64,000 nucleotides of DNA from Methanolapillus ohkumae (GCF_032594355.1 NZ_CP131061.1:1550001-1614000); one strand, 5' to 3'. Numbered from the stretch's first letter, positions 26,237-35,365 are shown. The notes: generated by a model not told the origin, from the sequence alone. Numbers and translations: made by a program.

Positions 26237-27799
26237 TTATAAAAACATGTTTTCCGGAACCGGAGGAATGTTTTCTTTTTTCTTGGAACTCATCACTTTT
26301 TCTTTCGCGCTCACGAAATCGATTTTTCCGATCGATTCTTTTTCTTCGCGGACGGCAAACATGCCGGCTTCCGTCACCATCGCTTTTAAATCGGCGCCGC
26401 TTGCCCCTTCCGTCATTTTGGCAATTTCTTTCAAATTGATATCCGGAGACATTGTCATTTTTGAGGTGTGAATCTTTAAAATCGATTCCCGGCCGGCTTC
26501 GTCCGGAAGCGGCACGTAAACCATCCGATCAAACCGTCCGGGCCGAAGAATGGCCGGATCCAAAATGTCCAGCCGGTTGGTCGCAGCAATAATTTTCACA
26601 TTGGAGCGACGGTTAAACCCATCCATTTCCGCCAAAAGCTGCATCAGTGTCCGGTGAATTTCTCGGTCGGCGCTGGTTGTGTCATCCAAACGCTTCGACG
26701 CAATCGAATCCACCTCATCAATGAAAATGATGGAAGGCGCTTTCTTTTGAGCCATTTCAAATAATTCATGAACCATTTTTGCGCCATCGCCGATGTATTT
26801 TTGAACCAATTCGGAACCCACGACCCGGATGAATGTTGCATGCGTCTTATTGGCCACCGCTTTTGCAATCAATGTTTTTCCGGTACCGGGAGGACCGTAA
26901 AGCAAGGCGCCTTTGGGCGGCTCAATGCCGATACGCTCAAAAATTTCCGGCTTAATCAGCGGCAATTCCACAACTTCTCGAATCTCGCGCAGCTGGTCGG
27001 AAAGACCGCCGATTTGGTCATACGTCACATCCGACGCCTCAATCAATTCCAAAGCCGACACTTCCGGCTCTTCCAAGACCGGAATCACTTTCGCGATGGA
27101 AAAGGTCTGCTGGTTGAGAGCGACATTTGCTCCGGGCGCCAATTCTTTTTCCGTCATTTCAAGCGGTGCGCTCACCACAAGCTGCGGGCCTGCGGAACTG
27201 CGGACGACGACGTTTTCATTGTCAATCATTTTCACGACTGTTCCCAAAAGGAGCGGTGTTGTTTTCATCCGGTCCAATTCCGCGCGAAGGCGGCGGGTTT
27301 CCCGCTCAAAATGAATGCGTTCGTAGTCGGCGGTTTTTTTGTCCGCTTCCAAATGCTGAACTTTTTCACGAAAAAGCGTGTTTTCTTCAGCGGTTTTTAA
27401 AAATTCTTCCCGGCTTTTGGATAAATCATTTCGGACGTCTCCTAAAATGTCTTTAATCGCCGAAATTTCCTTTTTAGACCGTTCCAGCGCCCGTTTTAAA
27501 TCATCTCTTTCTTCCAAAAGACGGTTGAAATCTTCTTGGATTTCACGGGAGACCGTATTGTTTTTTTCTATTTCGTCTTGGAAAATTTTACGTTCAGTTT
27601 CAAAAGTTTCCTTGAGAATCTTGACTTCTTCCAGTCGTTGTGCCGAAATTGTTTTTGTTCTTTTCAGCAAAGTTTCCGTCTTTTTCAATTCATTTTGGAG
27701 ACGGCTGATTTCTTGACCGGAGATATCTTCCGATAAGGGTTTTAAATTACCGGATTCTGAATAAATGGGTTTATTTTTCGGGTTGACCATGTTTTCCAT
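26237..27799 (-). CDS. pan: Proteasome-activating nucleotidase PAN (long coiled-coil form)
   Basis: Hexameric AAA+ unfoldase that feeds proteins into the 20S proteasome. GGGGAT upstream favours the ATG at 27799 (520 residues) over a GTG six codons earlier. Counting from that GTG, residues ~34-185 are an uninterrupted coiled coil, ~188-245 the OB domain (LLLGTVVKMID), Walker A GPPGTGKT 308-315, IIFIDEVDS, and the second region LDILDPAILRPGRFDR. Family PANs are near 400-430 residues, so the coiled coil is about 100 residues longer. The C-terminus is …PENMFL, so the HbYX proteasome-docking motif has Phe in place of Tyr. Confidence 0.93.
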   Translation of the reverse strand: MENMVNPKNKPIYSESGNLKPLSEDISGQEISRLQNELKKTETLLKRTKTISAQRLEEVKILKETFETERKIFQDEIEKNNTVSREIQEDFNRLLEERDDLKRALERSKKEISAIKDILGDVRNDLSKSREEFLKTAEENTLFREKVQHLEADKKTADYERIHFERETRRLRAELDRMKTTPLLLGTVVKMIDNENVVVRSSAGPQLVVSAPLEMTEKELAPGANVALNQQTFSIAKVIPVLEEPEVSALELIEASDVTYDQIGGLSDQLREIREVVELPLIKPEIFERIGIEPPKGALLYGPPGTGKTLIAKAVANKTHATFIRVVGSELVQKYIGDGAKMVHELFEMAQKKAPSIIFIDEVDSIASKRLDDTTSADREIHRTLMQLLAEMDGFNRRSNVKIIAATNRLDILDPAILRPGRFDRMVYVPLPDEAGRESILKIHTSKMTMSPDINLKEIAKMTEGASGADLKAMVTEAGMFAVREEKESIGKIDFVSAKEKVMSSKKKENIPPVPENMFL

Positions 27800-27817
27800 T
27801 TTTATCCCCTTCGTCAC

Positions 27818-28299
27818 TGTTTTTATTAAAAGTTGAAGTGTTTCAAATGACTTTTCAAAATTTGATTTTGAATAAAATTTAGGTATACCAAATAAATTTG
27901 GTAGATATATATTCCTTTCTCATTTATTTTCCTTAAAGAGATGAATTTATGCCAAAATACAGCGAAATTGGTGGACATACCACGAACAGAAACGCAATAT
28001 TAAAAAATATTATATTTAATATATTAAAAAGACAATAATAAATATCTTTTCCTTGAAAAAACCGGGAAAAAGTTTGCCCGCAAGAATTAAAACCGATCCC
28101 TCGGCGGAAAAAGGCAAAACCAATGACAAAACCCCAACCAATTCAACAAAATCAATTAATTATCAAATGCGAATCGAAATAGATATAATCTTTTAATTCC
28201 ACATTTGCAACTACTTAAAAACTCTTAAAACGCCTATTTTTTTGAATAAACAGAAAAGAACAAATCAAATAATAAAAATTAAAAACAAATGGATGAGTG
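27818..28299. other. Divergent promoter region pan / aMBF1
   Basis: 482 bp, AT-rich, with no credible frame. TATA-like sequences (TTAGGTATACC near 27880, TTTAATATATT near 28015) could serve either side. Nothing further recognised. Confidence 0.4.
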
Positions 28300-28821
28300 A
28301 TGATTTTGGAAACAAACGAATGTGAGATTTGCGGTAAAAAAATAAGAGGAGAGACGGTTGCCGTTAAAATTGAAGGCGCGCAGTTCAACGCGTGTCCGGA
28401 ATGTGCGAAACTCGGAGTTGTCGTCGTTAAAAAAACAACCATTGCACCTCTTAAAAGTTCAGGCATACCGACCAAACACGTCAAGAGCCCGGGTTCGGGT
28501 CCGACCGCCGGCCGGCCTCCCAAAAACTACTTCGCCGGCCTTGACAATGAAATCATCGAAGATTACGACATTGTCATTAAAAAAGCACGCGAAGCCAAAG
28601 GTTTGACCCAAGAAGAATTGGCGCTTCAAATCAAAGAAAAAGCGCCGCTGATTAAGAAAATTGAGAGAAAGGAAATTCACCCGGAAGAAGCCGTCATTCA
28701 AAAATTGGAAAAAGCGTTGGGCATCCAATTGATGGAATCAACCAACACCGGTGAAACCTTTAAAAGCCACAAAAGCAATGAAATGACCTTAGGAGATATC
28801 GCTTTCGTGAAAAGAAAATAA
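28300..28821 (+). CDS. Archaeal multiprotein bridging factor 1 (aMBF1)
   Basis: Helix-turn-helix protein related to eukaryotic MBF1, linked to transcription or translation. Residues 1-40 form a zinc ribbon (CEICGKKIRG … CPECAKLG), ~40-80 a basic linker rich in Pro/Gly, and ~85-145 the cro-type HTH (IKKAREAKGLTQEELALQIK, then EKAPLIKKIERKEI). The last part VQKLEKALGIQL is also conserved in the family. 173 residues, normal length. ATG 28300 chosen over the GTG just before it. Confidence 0.93.
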   Translation: MILETNECEICGKKIRGETVAVKIEGAQFNACPECAKLGVVVVKKTTIAPLKSSGIPTKHVKSPGSGPTAGRPPKNYFAGLDNEIIEDYDIVIKKAREAKGLTQEELALQIKEKAPLIKKIERKEIHPEEAVIQKLEKALGIQLMESTNTGETFKSHKSNEMTLGDIAFVKRK

Positions 28822-28931
28822 GGCGGACGAACTTTCGTCACATGTCACCTATTGAATAATAAAAGATGATTTTTGAATCATGAATCCATTTCCTAAAGAT
28901 TATTAATAGAAGAAAAACATAAACAAATTTC

Positions 28932-29627
28932 ATGTCTCGCATTATTCCGGAAGAAGAACGTTCGGCGGAGCCGTTGGATACGGAAAACATCATCTATCAC
29001 CCCGACATGATCCGCGCCAACGAATGGATTGTGACCGAATACGAAATTCCGGTCCGAAAAATTTGCATTTTTGTTCCGTGTTCCAAGAAAAAACCATATC
29101 ATGAGAGCCCATCCCATCGTCAGTTCGACAAAGTGATTTTTTCCATGCTGGAGCAAGATGACGTCCATATTGTGACGTTTGGAACCTGCGGGGTAACGCC
29201 GCGGGAATTGGATACGGAATATCCATTTATGAATTACTCATTCATGATGGGAAAATGCAATGTGACCAAAATCAAAAGCGATTTTTTAAAAATCGAAACT
29301 AAACGGCTTTCCGAATATCTTCTCCGGACCAAAGACAATTATGAGTACCGGATTGCGTATTGCATCGGAGATTTCCGGGAAGCGATGACGCGGGCGACTC
29401 AAGAAACCGGAATTGACGTCAAAATTGTCCCCGATGAGGAAACCATCCAAAAGAACATCCAGCCGAATAAAAAATTTGTTTTTAGCAGCCTATCTTGCCC
29501 GGATTATTTAAAAGACTTTAGAAACGCGATTCGAAAAGGCATTAAAAAAACCGGCCTGCCGCAAAAAGAAAAAATGAAAATTGATTCGGAAGGAGATACG
29601 AACGACACGGAATGGTACGAGTTCTGA
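28932..29627 (+). CDS. Stand-alone ArcS-like catalytic domain (DUF5591)
   Basis: Resembles the core of archaeosine synthase, which adds lysine to preQ0 at tRNA position 15 on the way to archaeosine. The published ArcS signature PC-x3-KPY-x2-S-x2-H is present exactly: PC at 49-50, KPY 54-56, S59, H62. GTCGVTPRELDTEYPFMNY and IAYCIGDFREAM also fit. At 231 residues it has only this domain; full ArcS is over 500 residues with TGT-like and PUA domains. So it is either a split subunit or a paralogue with another base substrate. 110 nt after aMBF1, same strand. Confidence 0.78.
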   Translation: MSRIIPEEERSAEPLDTENIIYHPDMIRANEWIVTEYEIPVRKICIFVPCSKKKPYHESPSHRQFDKVIFSMLEQDDVHIVTFGTCGVTPRELDTEYPFMNYSFMMGKCNVTKIKSDFLKIETKRLSEYLLRTKDNYEYRIAYCIGDFREAMTRATQETGIDVKIVPDEETIQKNIQPNKKFVFSSLSCPDYLKDFRNAIRKGIKKTGLPQKEKMKIDSEGDTNDTEWYEF

Positions 29628-29648
29628 TTTTTAACTTTTTTTCATTTA

Positions 29649-29851
29649 TTTTTTCTTTCTGCTTTTTTCTTTCTGCTTTTTTCTTTCTGCTTTTTTCTTT
29701 CTGCTTTTTTCTTTCTGCTTTTTTCTTTCTGCTTTTTTCTTTCTGCTTTTTCTTTCTTCTTTTTTCTTTCTGCTTTTTCTTTCTTCTTTTTTCTTTCTGC
29801 TTTTTTTCTTTCTGCTTTTTTTCTTTCTGCTTTTTTTCTTTCTGCTTTTTT
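29649..29851. repeat. Polypyrimidine tandem repeat TTTTTTCTTTCTGC
   Basis: About 14 variable units of 14-17 bp with all purines on one strand except single G per unit. It lies downstream of the ArcS-like gene. Frames on either strand give only Phe/Cys/Ser or Lys/Arg/Ser strings and are not called. Confidence 0.9.
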
Positions 29852-29940
29852 TCGTTTGATTTTTGCTATAATTCTTCCGTGTTTTATATTTCATCATTTT
29901 ATTTAAAAACAAATAAATCCGGCATAAATTTTTACCCAAT

Positions 29941-30762
29941 ATGTTCTCAGATTATTTTTTCATAAAAACCGTCCTTTGTTTTTTGTTTTTGACCGCCGCA
30001 GGATATCAAGACATTCGGACGCGGACGGTTCCGGATTCACTTTGGGGAAAGTTGCTGCTGCTGACATTTCCAATTTTAATATTGGAAACCATGAAAATCG
30101 GAGCAGAAATCGGGATTGGATCCGGATTTCAATATATTTTTCAAATCTTTTTTTCCGGACTTTTGATGTTTGTGGCCAGCACCGGACTTTTTTACATGAA
30201 AATATTCGGTGGTGCCGACGCCAAAGCACTCATTTGCTTGTCTCTTATTTTTCCGGTTTCGTTTGCGGACATTTTCTCCGCTTTGAATTCCATCGCTTTG
30301 GCAACGCTTTTGAATTCCGTTCTTTTTGTGTCTTTCTTGCCAATCTTGTTTTTTTTGAAAAATCTATTCCATTTAAAAAATCAAAATCAAACTCAGAAAA
30401 TGAATTTTGACCTGCTTTTGTGTGGAATCGGATTTAGAACCGATATCCCAAAAATAATTCAAAAAAGTAAATCCGGGAAAGATTTTTATTATTTGCTGCT
30501 CCTGGAACGGTATGATTTCTCAAGTCCGGACCCAGCGTCAACAAAAAAAATCCGGCTGCAAGGAATAGATTTTCGAGACGAGAATGAAACGGTGTACACT
30601 TGCCGGCTTTTGGAATCCATCCAAAGCGGAAAAATCAGCAAAAGCGGATGGGTGACGGTGGGATTGCCGTATTTGGTTTGGATTGCCGCCGGATTTGTTG
30701 CCGCCCTATTTTTTGAAAACTTAATTTTAAAAATTATTTTAAAAATCATTGTTTTATTTTGA
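29941..30762 (+). CDS. A24-family prepilin/preflagellin peptidase-like membrane protein
   Basis: Aspartic membrane peptidase family that trims type IV pilin-like signal peptides. AGYQDIRTRTVPD supplies the first catalytic Asp (24), and FGGADAKALICL the second (GGAD 90-93, the GxGD motif with Ala in place of the third position). About six hydrophobic segments plus a soluble insert at ~130-225. 273 residues. No pilin or archaellin gene is near. It converges on recQ with a 9-bp overlap of 3' ends. Confidence 0.85.
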   Translation: MFSDYFFIKTVLCFLFLTAAGYQDIRTRTVPDSLWGKLLLLTFPILILETMKIGAEIGIGSGFQYIFQIFFSGLLMFVASTGLFYMKIFGGADAKALICLSLIFPVSFADIFSALNSIALATLLNSVLFVSFLPILFFLKNLFHLKNQNQTQKMNFDLLLCGIGFRTDIPKIIQKSKSGKDFYYLLLLERYDFSSPDPASTKKIRLQGIDFRDENETVYTCRLLESIQSGKISKSGWVTVGLPYLVWIAAGFVAALFFENLILKIILKIIVLF

Positions 30763-33564
30763 TTTTTTGCCGGATTCATTTTTTGCCGGATTCATTTTTT
30801 GAAGAAGAAAAGCTTTGACCAAGCGGGTTTCGCCGTCAGAACAATCTTTGCCGGACCGCTCGACAATGACGGAAGTCTCCAACCGTTTTAGAAATTCCAA
30901 CTGAAGGCTTTGGATAATATTTTCAATTTCCGCCTGCCTCTTTTCAAAAACAAGACCGGATAAATGAGTAATCCGGCCGGCCAAAATCAACGCTTCCAAA
31001 TGAGCCGTGATTTTAGAGACGGAAAGACCACGAATCTCAGAAATCTCACCAGCGGATAAGCCTTGGGAATATAATTTGTAGGTTTTATTCAAATCATCTT
31101 CGGAAAAAGACTCACCCGATGCGAAATTTTTTTTCAAATCCATGCCCAAATCAGAATCGGAATCCAAATTCATATCCGAATTCATGTCCGAATTCATATC
31201 AGGATCAAACTCAATTTCCGAACTCAATTCCAGATCTGAATTCGATTCAGAATCAGACCTCGATTCCAAATCCGAATAAGAATTTGAATCAAAATCCGAA
31301 TCCGGTTTTGATTTTTTTATTTTGGATTTGCTTTTATCCGAACCGGAAACATTTTGTGAACTGCCGGTAGCGGATTCCTCTCCCAAATAATCGACGATTT
31401 CCACAATAAACAGGCGTCCATACTTATGAAGTTTGTATTCGGCAACGCCTGAAATTTTCAAGAAGGAAACGTCATCCGTCGGAAAATCAGTCGCCATCTG
31501 GCGCAAACTGGTGTCCGCAAAAATGATGTACGGCGGAAGATTCTTTTCGCTTGCGATTTTTTTCCGAAGGATTTTGAGGCGGTCAAACAAAACCGGATCA
31601 AAGCTGCCTTTTTTAACTTTTCTTGCCGGCGGCTTATCAAAAGAATCCAAAGCGGAAACCTTTGTCTTCGATTTTGGTTTTGAGCCGGATTTCGGAGAAA
31701 CGGGTTCCTCAAAGGACACCGGACCTTTTTTAGAGGCGGGAACCGAAATCTGATTTTTCTCCAATTCCTCCGACAAAAGAGAGCGTTTGCCGTTATAGAC
31801 CATGGCCCCGCCGGATTCATCCGCCCCATCTTCCGATTCATTGTCAAAGCCTGCATCAAAATCAGAATCGGATTCGTTGAAATCAGCCTTAAAATCAGAG
31901 TCCGGTTCTTTGGAATCAACAAGTTCGCCGGCAAATTCATCATTGTCAAAGTCAAGCGGTTCAGATTCAAAATCCGACGGGTCGGCGTTAAATACGTCCG
32001 GCTCGGGTTTCTTCCCGGCTTCGGAAATATGAGAAATCAGCGGCTGTGTCAATTCAACCGTCAGCGTTCCCGCCGTAATTTTTCGGCTCTTTTCATTCAA
32101 TTTGACAATCGGGTACCGCTCCCCGCTGACACTTAAATATCCGGACTGAATGAGTTCATTTCCGACACGTTTCCACTCGTCCTTAGAATAATTCTTTCCG
32201 GAACCATGAGCGTCCAACCGGTCGTGCCGAAATTCTTTGACTTTTTTGGTTTTGGCGCCGTACAATACATCAATCACATGCGACAGCCCGAATTTTTGAC
32301 CGGTCTGGGAAATACAATCAATCAAAAGACAGGCTTGCGCCGTTCCGTCAAACTTTTTCCGGGGGCGCAGACAAGAATCACAATTGTCGCACGGCTCCGT
32401 CCAATTTTCCCCGAAATATCTCAAAAGTGTATTTCTGCGGCACTCCGTACTTTCGCAATAGCTCATAATTTGAGACAGCTGTTGGAAAGCCAAATCGCGC
32501 TCCTTTTTGCTCGGCTTTTTCTCAATGAAAAAACGGATTTTGTGCCAGTCCCCGCGGTTGAAAAAGAGAATACATTCGCATTCCAACCCATCCCGACCGC
32601 CGCGTCCTGTTTCCTGATAATAGCTTTCCAAATTTTTCGGCAAATCGTAATGAATCACGAAACGAACGTCGGGTTTATCAATGCCCATTCCAAAAGCGAC
32701 CGTGGCAACAATGATATCCACATCGTCGCGGATAAATTTTTCCTGGTTTTTGGAACGTTTGGAATCCGCAAGTCCCGCATGATACGGCAAAGCCGAAAAA
32801 CCGGCTTTCGTAAGCCTTTCCGCCAACCGCTCCACCGTCTCCCGGCTTTGACAATAAATAATGCCGGATTTTTTGCGGTTTTTTTTCAGATAAGAAATAA
32901 TTTGTTCGTTGGGATCCTTTTTTTCAATAATTTTGTAAGATAAATTCGGGCGGTTGAAACTGGAAATCACCACAACCGGATCTTTCAGGTGCAGAACTGA
33001 TACGATATCCTTGCGCACCCTCTCGGTTGCGGTCGCCGTCAGCGCAATCATGCTGACATTTGGAAAATGAGTCCGCAGTTCGGACAGTTTTCGGTATTCC
33101 GGGCGGAAATCATGCCCCCATTCGGAAACGCAATGCGCTTCATCAATCGCAAACAAACTGATATTGATTTTTTGAAGCAAAGAAAGAGTTCCCGGCATCA
33201 TCAGCCGCTCGGGCGCCATATAAAGGATTTTGAGTTTTCCATCCGTTAATTTTTTTCGGACTTCCACAAATTCGGAGTCGGATAGCGTACTGTTCAAATA
33301 CGCGACGGAAATTCCGTCCGCCAAAAGTCCGTCCACTTGGTCTTTCATGAGTGAAATGAGCGGTGAGACCACAATTGCCGTTCCTTTCATCATCAGTGCC
33401 GGGATTTGGTAACATAAAGATTTACCACCTCCGGTCGGCATGAGAACAAAAACATCTTTTCCCTGCAAAACGGATTCAATCACTTCTTCTTGGTTCGGGC
33501 GAAAAGAAGTAAACCCAAAGTTTTTTTCAAGAACCGTTTTCATTTCAGTCCGAAGGCTTGTCAT
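30754..33564 (-). CDS. recQ: RecQ-type DNA helicase with acidic linkers
   Basis: 3'-5' DNA helicase for recombination and repair. Helicase core: MPTGGGKSLCYQIPALM (Walker A), FAIDEAHCVSEWGHDFR (DEAH), ATVAFGMGIDKPDVR, YYQETGRGGRDG. Zinc/RQC region CESTECRRNTLLRYFGE … CDNCDSC. An acidic Asp/Ser/Glu linker (~500-600) precedes an HRDC domain (~650-735, LRKKIASEKNLPPYIIFADT). A second Asp/Ser/Asn-rich linker (~745-830, partly DMNSDMNSDMN repeats) and a C-terminal helix-turn-helix (SFSEDDLNKTYKLYSQGLSA) follow. 936 residues is long for RecQ. Bacterial-type RecQ is patchy in archaea, so transfer is likely. No ribosome site is obvious at the ATG. Confidence 0.94.
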   Translation of the reverse strand: MTSLRTEMKTVLEKNFGFTSFRPNQEEVIESVLQGKDVFVLMPTGGGKSLCYQIPALMMKGTAIVVSPLISLMKDQVDGLLADGISVAYLNSTLSDSEFVEVRKKLTDGKLKILYMAPERLMMPGTLSLLQKINISLFAIDEAHCVSEWGHDFRPEYRKLSELRTHFPNVSMIALTATATERVRKDIVSVLHLKDPVVVISSFNRPNLSYKIIEKKDPNEQIISYLKKNRKKSGIIYCQSRETVERLAERLTKAGFSALPYHAGLADSKRSKNQEKFIRDDVDIIVATVAFGMGIDKPDVRFVIHYDLPKNLESYYQETGRGGRDGLECECILFFNRGDWHKIRFFIEKKPSKKERDLAFQQLSQIMSYCESTECRRNTLLRYFGENWTEPCDNCDSCLRPRKKFDGTAQACLLIDCISQTGQKFGLSHVIDVLYGAKTKKVKEFRHDRLDAHGSGKNYSKDEWKRVGNELIQSGYLSVSGERYPIVKLNEKSRKITAGTLTVELTQPLISHISEAGKKPEPDVFNADPSDFESEPLDFDNDEFAGELVDSKEPDSDFKADFNESDSDFDAGFDNESEDGADESGGAMVYNGKRSLLSEELEKNQISVPASKKGPVSFEEPVSPKSGSKPKSKTKVSALDSFDKPPARKVKKGSFDPVLFDRLKILRKKIASEKNLPPYIIFADTSLRQMATDFPTDDVSFLKISGVAEYKLHKYGRLFIVEIVDYLGEESATGSSQNVSGSDKSKSKIKKSKPDSDFDSNSYSDLESRSDSESNSDLELSSEIEFDPDMNSDMNSDMNLDSDSDLGMDLKKNFASGESFSEDDLNKTYKLYSQGLSAGEISEIRGLSVSKITAHLEALILAGRITHLSGLVFEKRQAEIENIIQSLQLEFLKRLETSVIVERSGKDCSDGETRLVKAFLLQKMNPAKNESGKKSK

Positions 33565-33647
33565 TTCAAAACCATTAGAACATTACTCCTAAAAGGGCTT
33601 TTGGTTAGCGCAGTGAAAGTAAAAAGTAATCCAATAAGAAAGTATAT

Positions 33648-33730
33648 GCGGTGAATTGCAATAAATTGCGGTGAATTGCAATGAATTGCGGTGAATTGCA
33701 ATAAATTGCGGTGAATTGCAGTAAATTATG
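33648..33730. repeat. 20-bp tandem repeat GCGGTGAATTGCAATAAATT
   Basis: Four units (33648, 33668, 33688, 33708) with minor changes, in the recQ upstream region. Confidence 0.9.
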
Positions 33731-33829
33731 GTGAATTGCGGCAAATACCCAAGAAAATAGGTTTTATAGATTTAAAAGTATAATATATGAAAATAAAAAT
33801 AAAACCATGAGTCAAAAAGGTTTTTTCAA

Positions 33830-34249
33830 ATGAAGAGGAACGGAAAAAAAAAAGGAGACGTTAAAACGGCAAACGCATTGAACAGTGAAATGGTAAAAGA
33901 ATATGGACTTAAGGCCGGAGCGCATGTCGTTAGAATTGCCGCTGCCAAAGATTTTGGTTTAGCGCCGGACGGATTTAAACCGACGGACGTTCTGGAAGGA
34001 TTCCTTTCTGTGATTGTTTTTGGTTCCCCTTTTCCAAAAGAAACTCTCCTCGGCGATTCAGACTCATATATTGACGTACGAACCGCAATGAATGAAAATG
34101 TGTTGAAATGTGTCCGTCCGGAGCACTTGACAATCCGGCCTCATTCGGAAAGAAAAGTTGTTCCAAAACGATTGTTTAAGATGGTGAATAAAAAGTGGAA
34201 AAATAAAGTGTTATTTATGCCGTACTGTGTGCCCCCATCGTTTTGGTAA
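33830..34249 (+). CDS. Truncated QueG-like (4Fe-4S reductase family) protein
   Basis: 139 residues. GAHVVRIAAAKDFGLAPDGF, then KPTDVLEGFLSVIVFGSPFP, resembles the N-terminal domain of epoxyqueuosine-reductase-like iron-sulfur proteins, but the ferredoxin Cys motifs and most of the enzyme are absent. After about residue 70 the similarity stops and the sequence becomes basic (KVVPKRLFKMVNKKWKNKV). Probably a decayed or partial gene; an independent small protein is possible. No good ribosome site. Confidence 0.5.
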   Translation: MKRNGKKKGDVKTANALNSEMVKEYGLKAGAHVVRIAAAKDFGLAPDGFKPTDVLEGFLSVIVFGSPFPKETLLGDSDSYIDVRTAMNENVLKCVRPEHLTIRPHSERKVVPKRLFKMVNKKWKNKVLFMPYCVPPSFW

Positions 34250-34295
34250 AATGGGCTGATCGCATTTATAGAACAGTTTCATCGAGTGTGTTATT

Positions 34296-34718
34296 ATGGA
34301 AAATATGGAAAAATCAAAACTTGCAATATTTCTGACATTTTCGGGACAGGCGGAAGAGGCGATGCAATTTTATGCGTCCCGCCTCCCGGATGCAAAAATC
34401 ACAACGCTTGTGCGTTACGGAAAAAACCATCCCTTTGCCGGAGACGGTGACGAAAATAAAATTCTTCACGGAGCTGTGTCTTTTATGGGACAGGAAATAA
34501 TGTTTTTGGACATGGACGCTGCCCATCCGGCTCCGAATTTTAGCTGGGCGTCGTCCATCTACGTGAATTGCCAAAGCGAAGAAGAGTTTGATGCCGTTTT
34601 TGCCGGATTGGCGAAAAGTGGCACAGTTATGATGGGACCGGAATCGGTCGGACATATTCGCAAGTGCGCGTGGGTGACTGATAAATTTGGAGTGACCTGG
34701 CAGCCGGTTTGGGAATAA
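34296..34718 (+). CDS. VOC-family (PhnB/glyoxalase-like) protein
   Basis: Small metal- or ligand-binding fold of the vicinal-oxygen-chelate superfamily, PhnB / 3-demethylubiquinone-methyltransferase-like branch. Family features: IFLTFSGQAEEAMQFYASRL, FMGQEIMFLDMD, SSIYVNCQSEEEFDAVFAGL, and the ending AWVTDKFGVTWQPVWE. 140 residues, complete. Function in methanogens unknown. Confidence 0.88.
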   Translation: MENMEKSKLAIFLTFSGQAEEAMQFYASRLPDAKITTLVRYGKNHPFAGDGDENKILHGAVSFMGQEIMFLDMDAAHPAPNFSWASSIYVNCQSEEEFDAVFAGLAKSGTVMMGPESVGHIRKCAWVTDKFGVTWQPVWE

Positions 34719-34774
34719 AAAAACCGGATGGATCCGGTTCTTAATTTTGCAGCTGCTGTATTTACTATTTTATT

Positions 34775-34966
34775 GCCGCATCTCTACGGTTTTAGTTTGC
34801 TGCGTCTCTACGGTTTTAGTTTGCCGCATCTCTACGGTTTTAGTTTGCTGCGTCTCTACGGTTTTAGTTTGCCGCATCTCTGCGATTTTAGTTTGCCGCA
34901 TCTCTGCGATTTTAGTTTGCCGCATCTTTACGGTTTTAGTTTGCCGCATCTTTACGGTTTTAGTTT
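34775..34966. repeat. 24-bp tandem repeat, 8 copies, frame-preserving
   Basis: Unit GCCGCATCTCTACGGTTTTA then GTTT, eight copies with exact 24-nt period. Because 24 is a multiple of three, it is open in several frames: LYGFSLPH on plus and QTKTVEMR on minus. The minus frame (34770-35018, 82 codons) starts at an ATG without a ribosome site. Coding status unresolved; I treat it as a minisatellite. Confidence 0.88.
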
Positions 34967-35042
34967 GCTGCAATCCGCATATTATTTTCAGCATCGCTGC
35001 GACTGTTTCCATCGACATATCTATTCATAATTGCAATCCAAG

Positions 35043-35072
35043 AAATTCGGACGCGGGAACGCGTCCGAATTT
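35043..35072 (+). terminator. Perfect 13-bp hairpin
   Basis: AAATTCGGACGCG-GGAA-CGCGTCCGAATTT: a perfect stem with a GGAA loop and a T at its foot. It is the strongest hairpin between the VOC gene and eS17. The right arm starts a segment shared with 42503-42546. Confidence 0.75.
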
Positions 35073-35107
35073 TCGGGAGGGTTTGTACGGAATAAAAAAA
35101 TGAAATG
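35064..35107 (+). repeat. Dispersed 44-bp repeat, copy A
   Basis: CCGAATTTTCGGGAGGGTTT followed by a GGAATAAAAAAATGAAATG block. It recurs in inverted orientation at 42503-42546, in both cases downstream of a gene in the sense direction. Confidence 0.75.
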
Positions 35108-35219
35108 AATCGAAATGAAATGAATCGAAATGAATCGAAACAAATAGAAAAATGAAAAATCGGATTTTAAAAAAATTAAAAAAAGCTGCCATTCAATCTT
35201 GTTTATCTTTTCAAAATTT

Positions 35220-35245
35220 GCGGTCGTAACGCGCGCGGCAACGCC
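35220..35245 (-). repeat. CGCGCGTTAY-type element, copy 5
   Basis: The sense strand reads GGCGTTGCCGCGCGCGTTAC then GACCGC and an A/T tract. 121 nt after eS17. The flanking arms pair poorly in this copy. Confidence 0.75.
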
Positions 35246-35365
35246 TCAAAACAACAAACAAAAAAAATACCCGCCGGTAAATATTTAAAATAAAAAAGAA
35301 AAGACGGGCTTTTGAAAAAAATCAAAAGCCGAATGAATGAATAAAATTAAAATACTTTTTTAAAA

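Noticed and set aside
29646..29939. KKKSRKKK-type frame and its opposite Phe/Cys/Ser frame
   Set aside because: Both come from the polypyrimidine tandem repeat.
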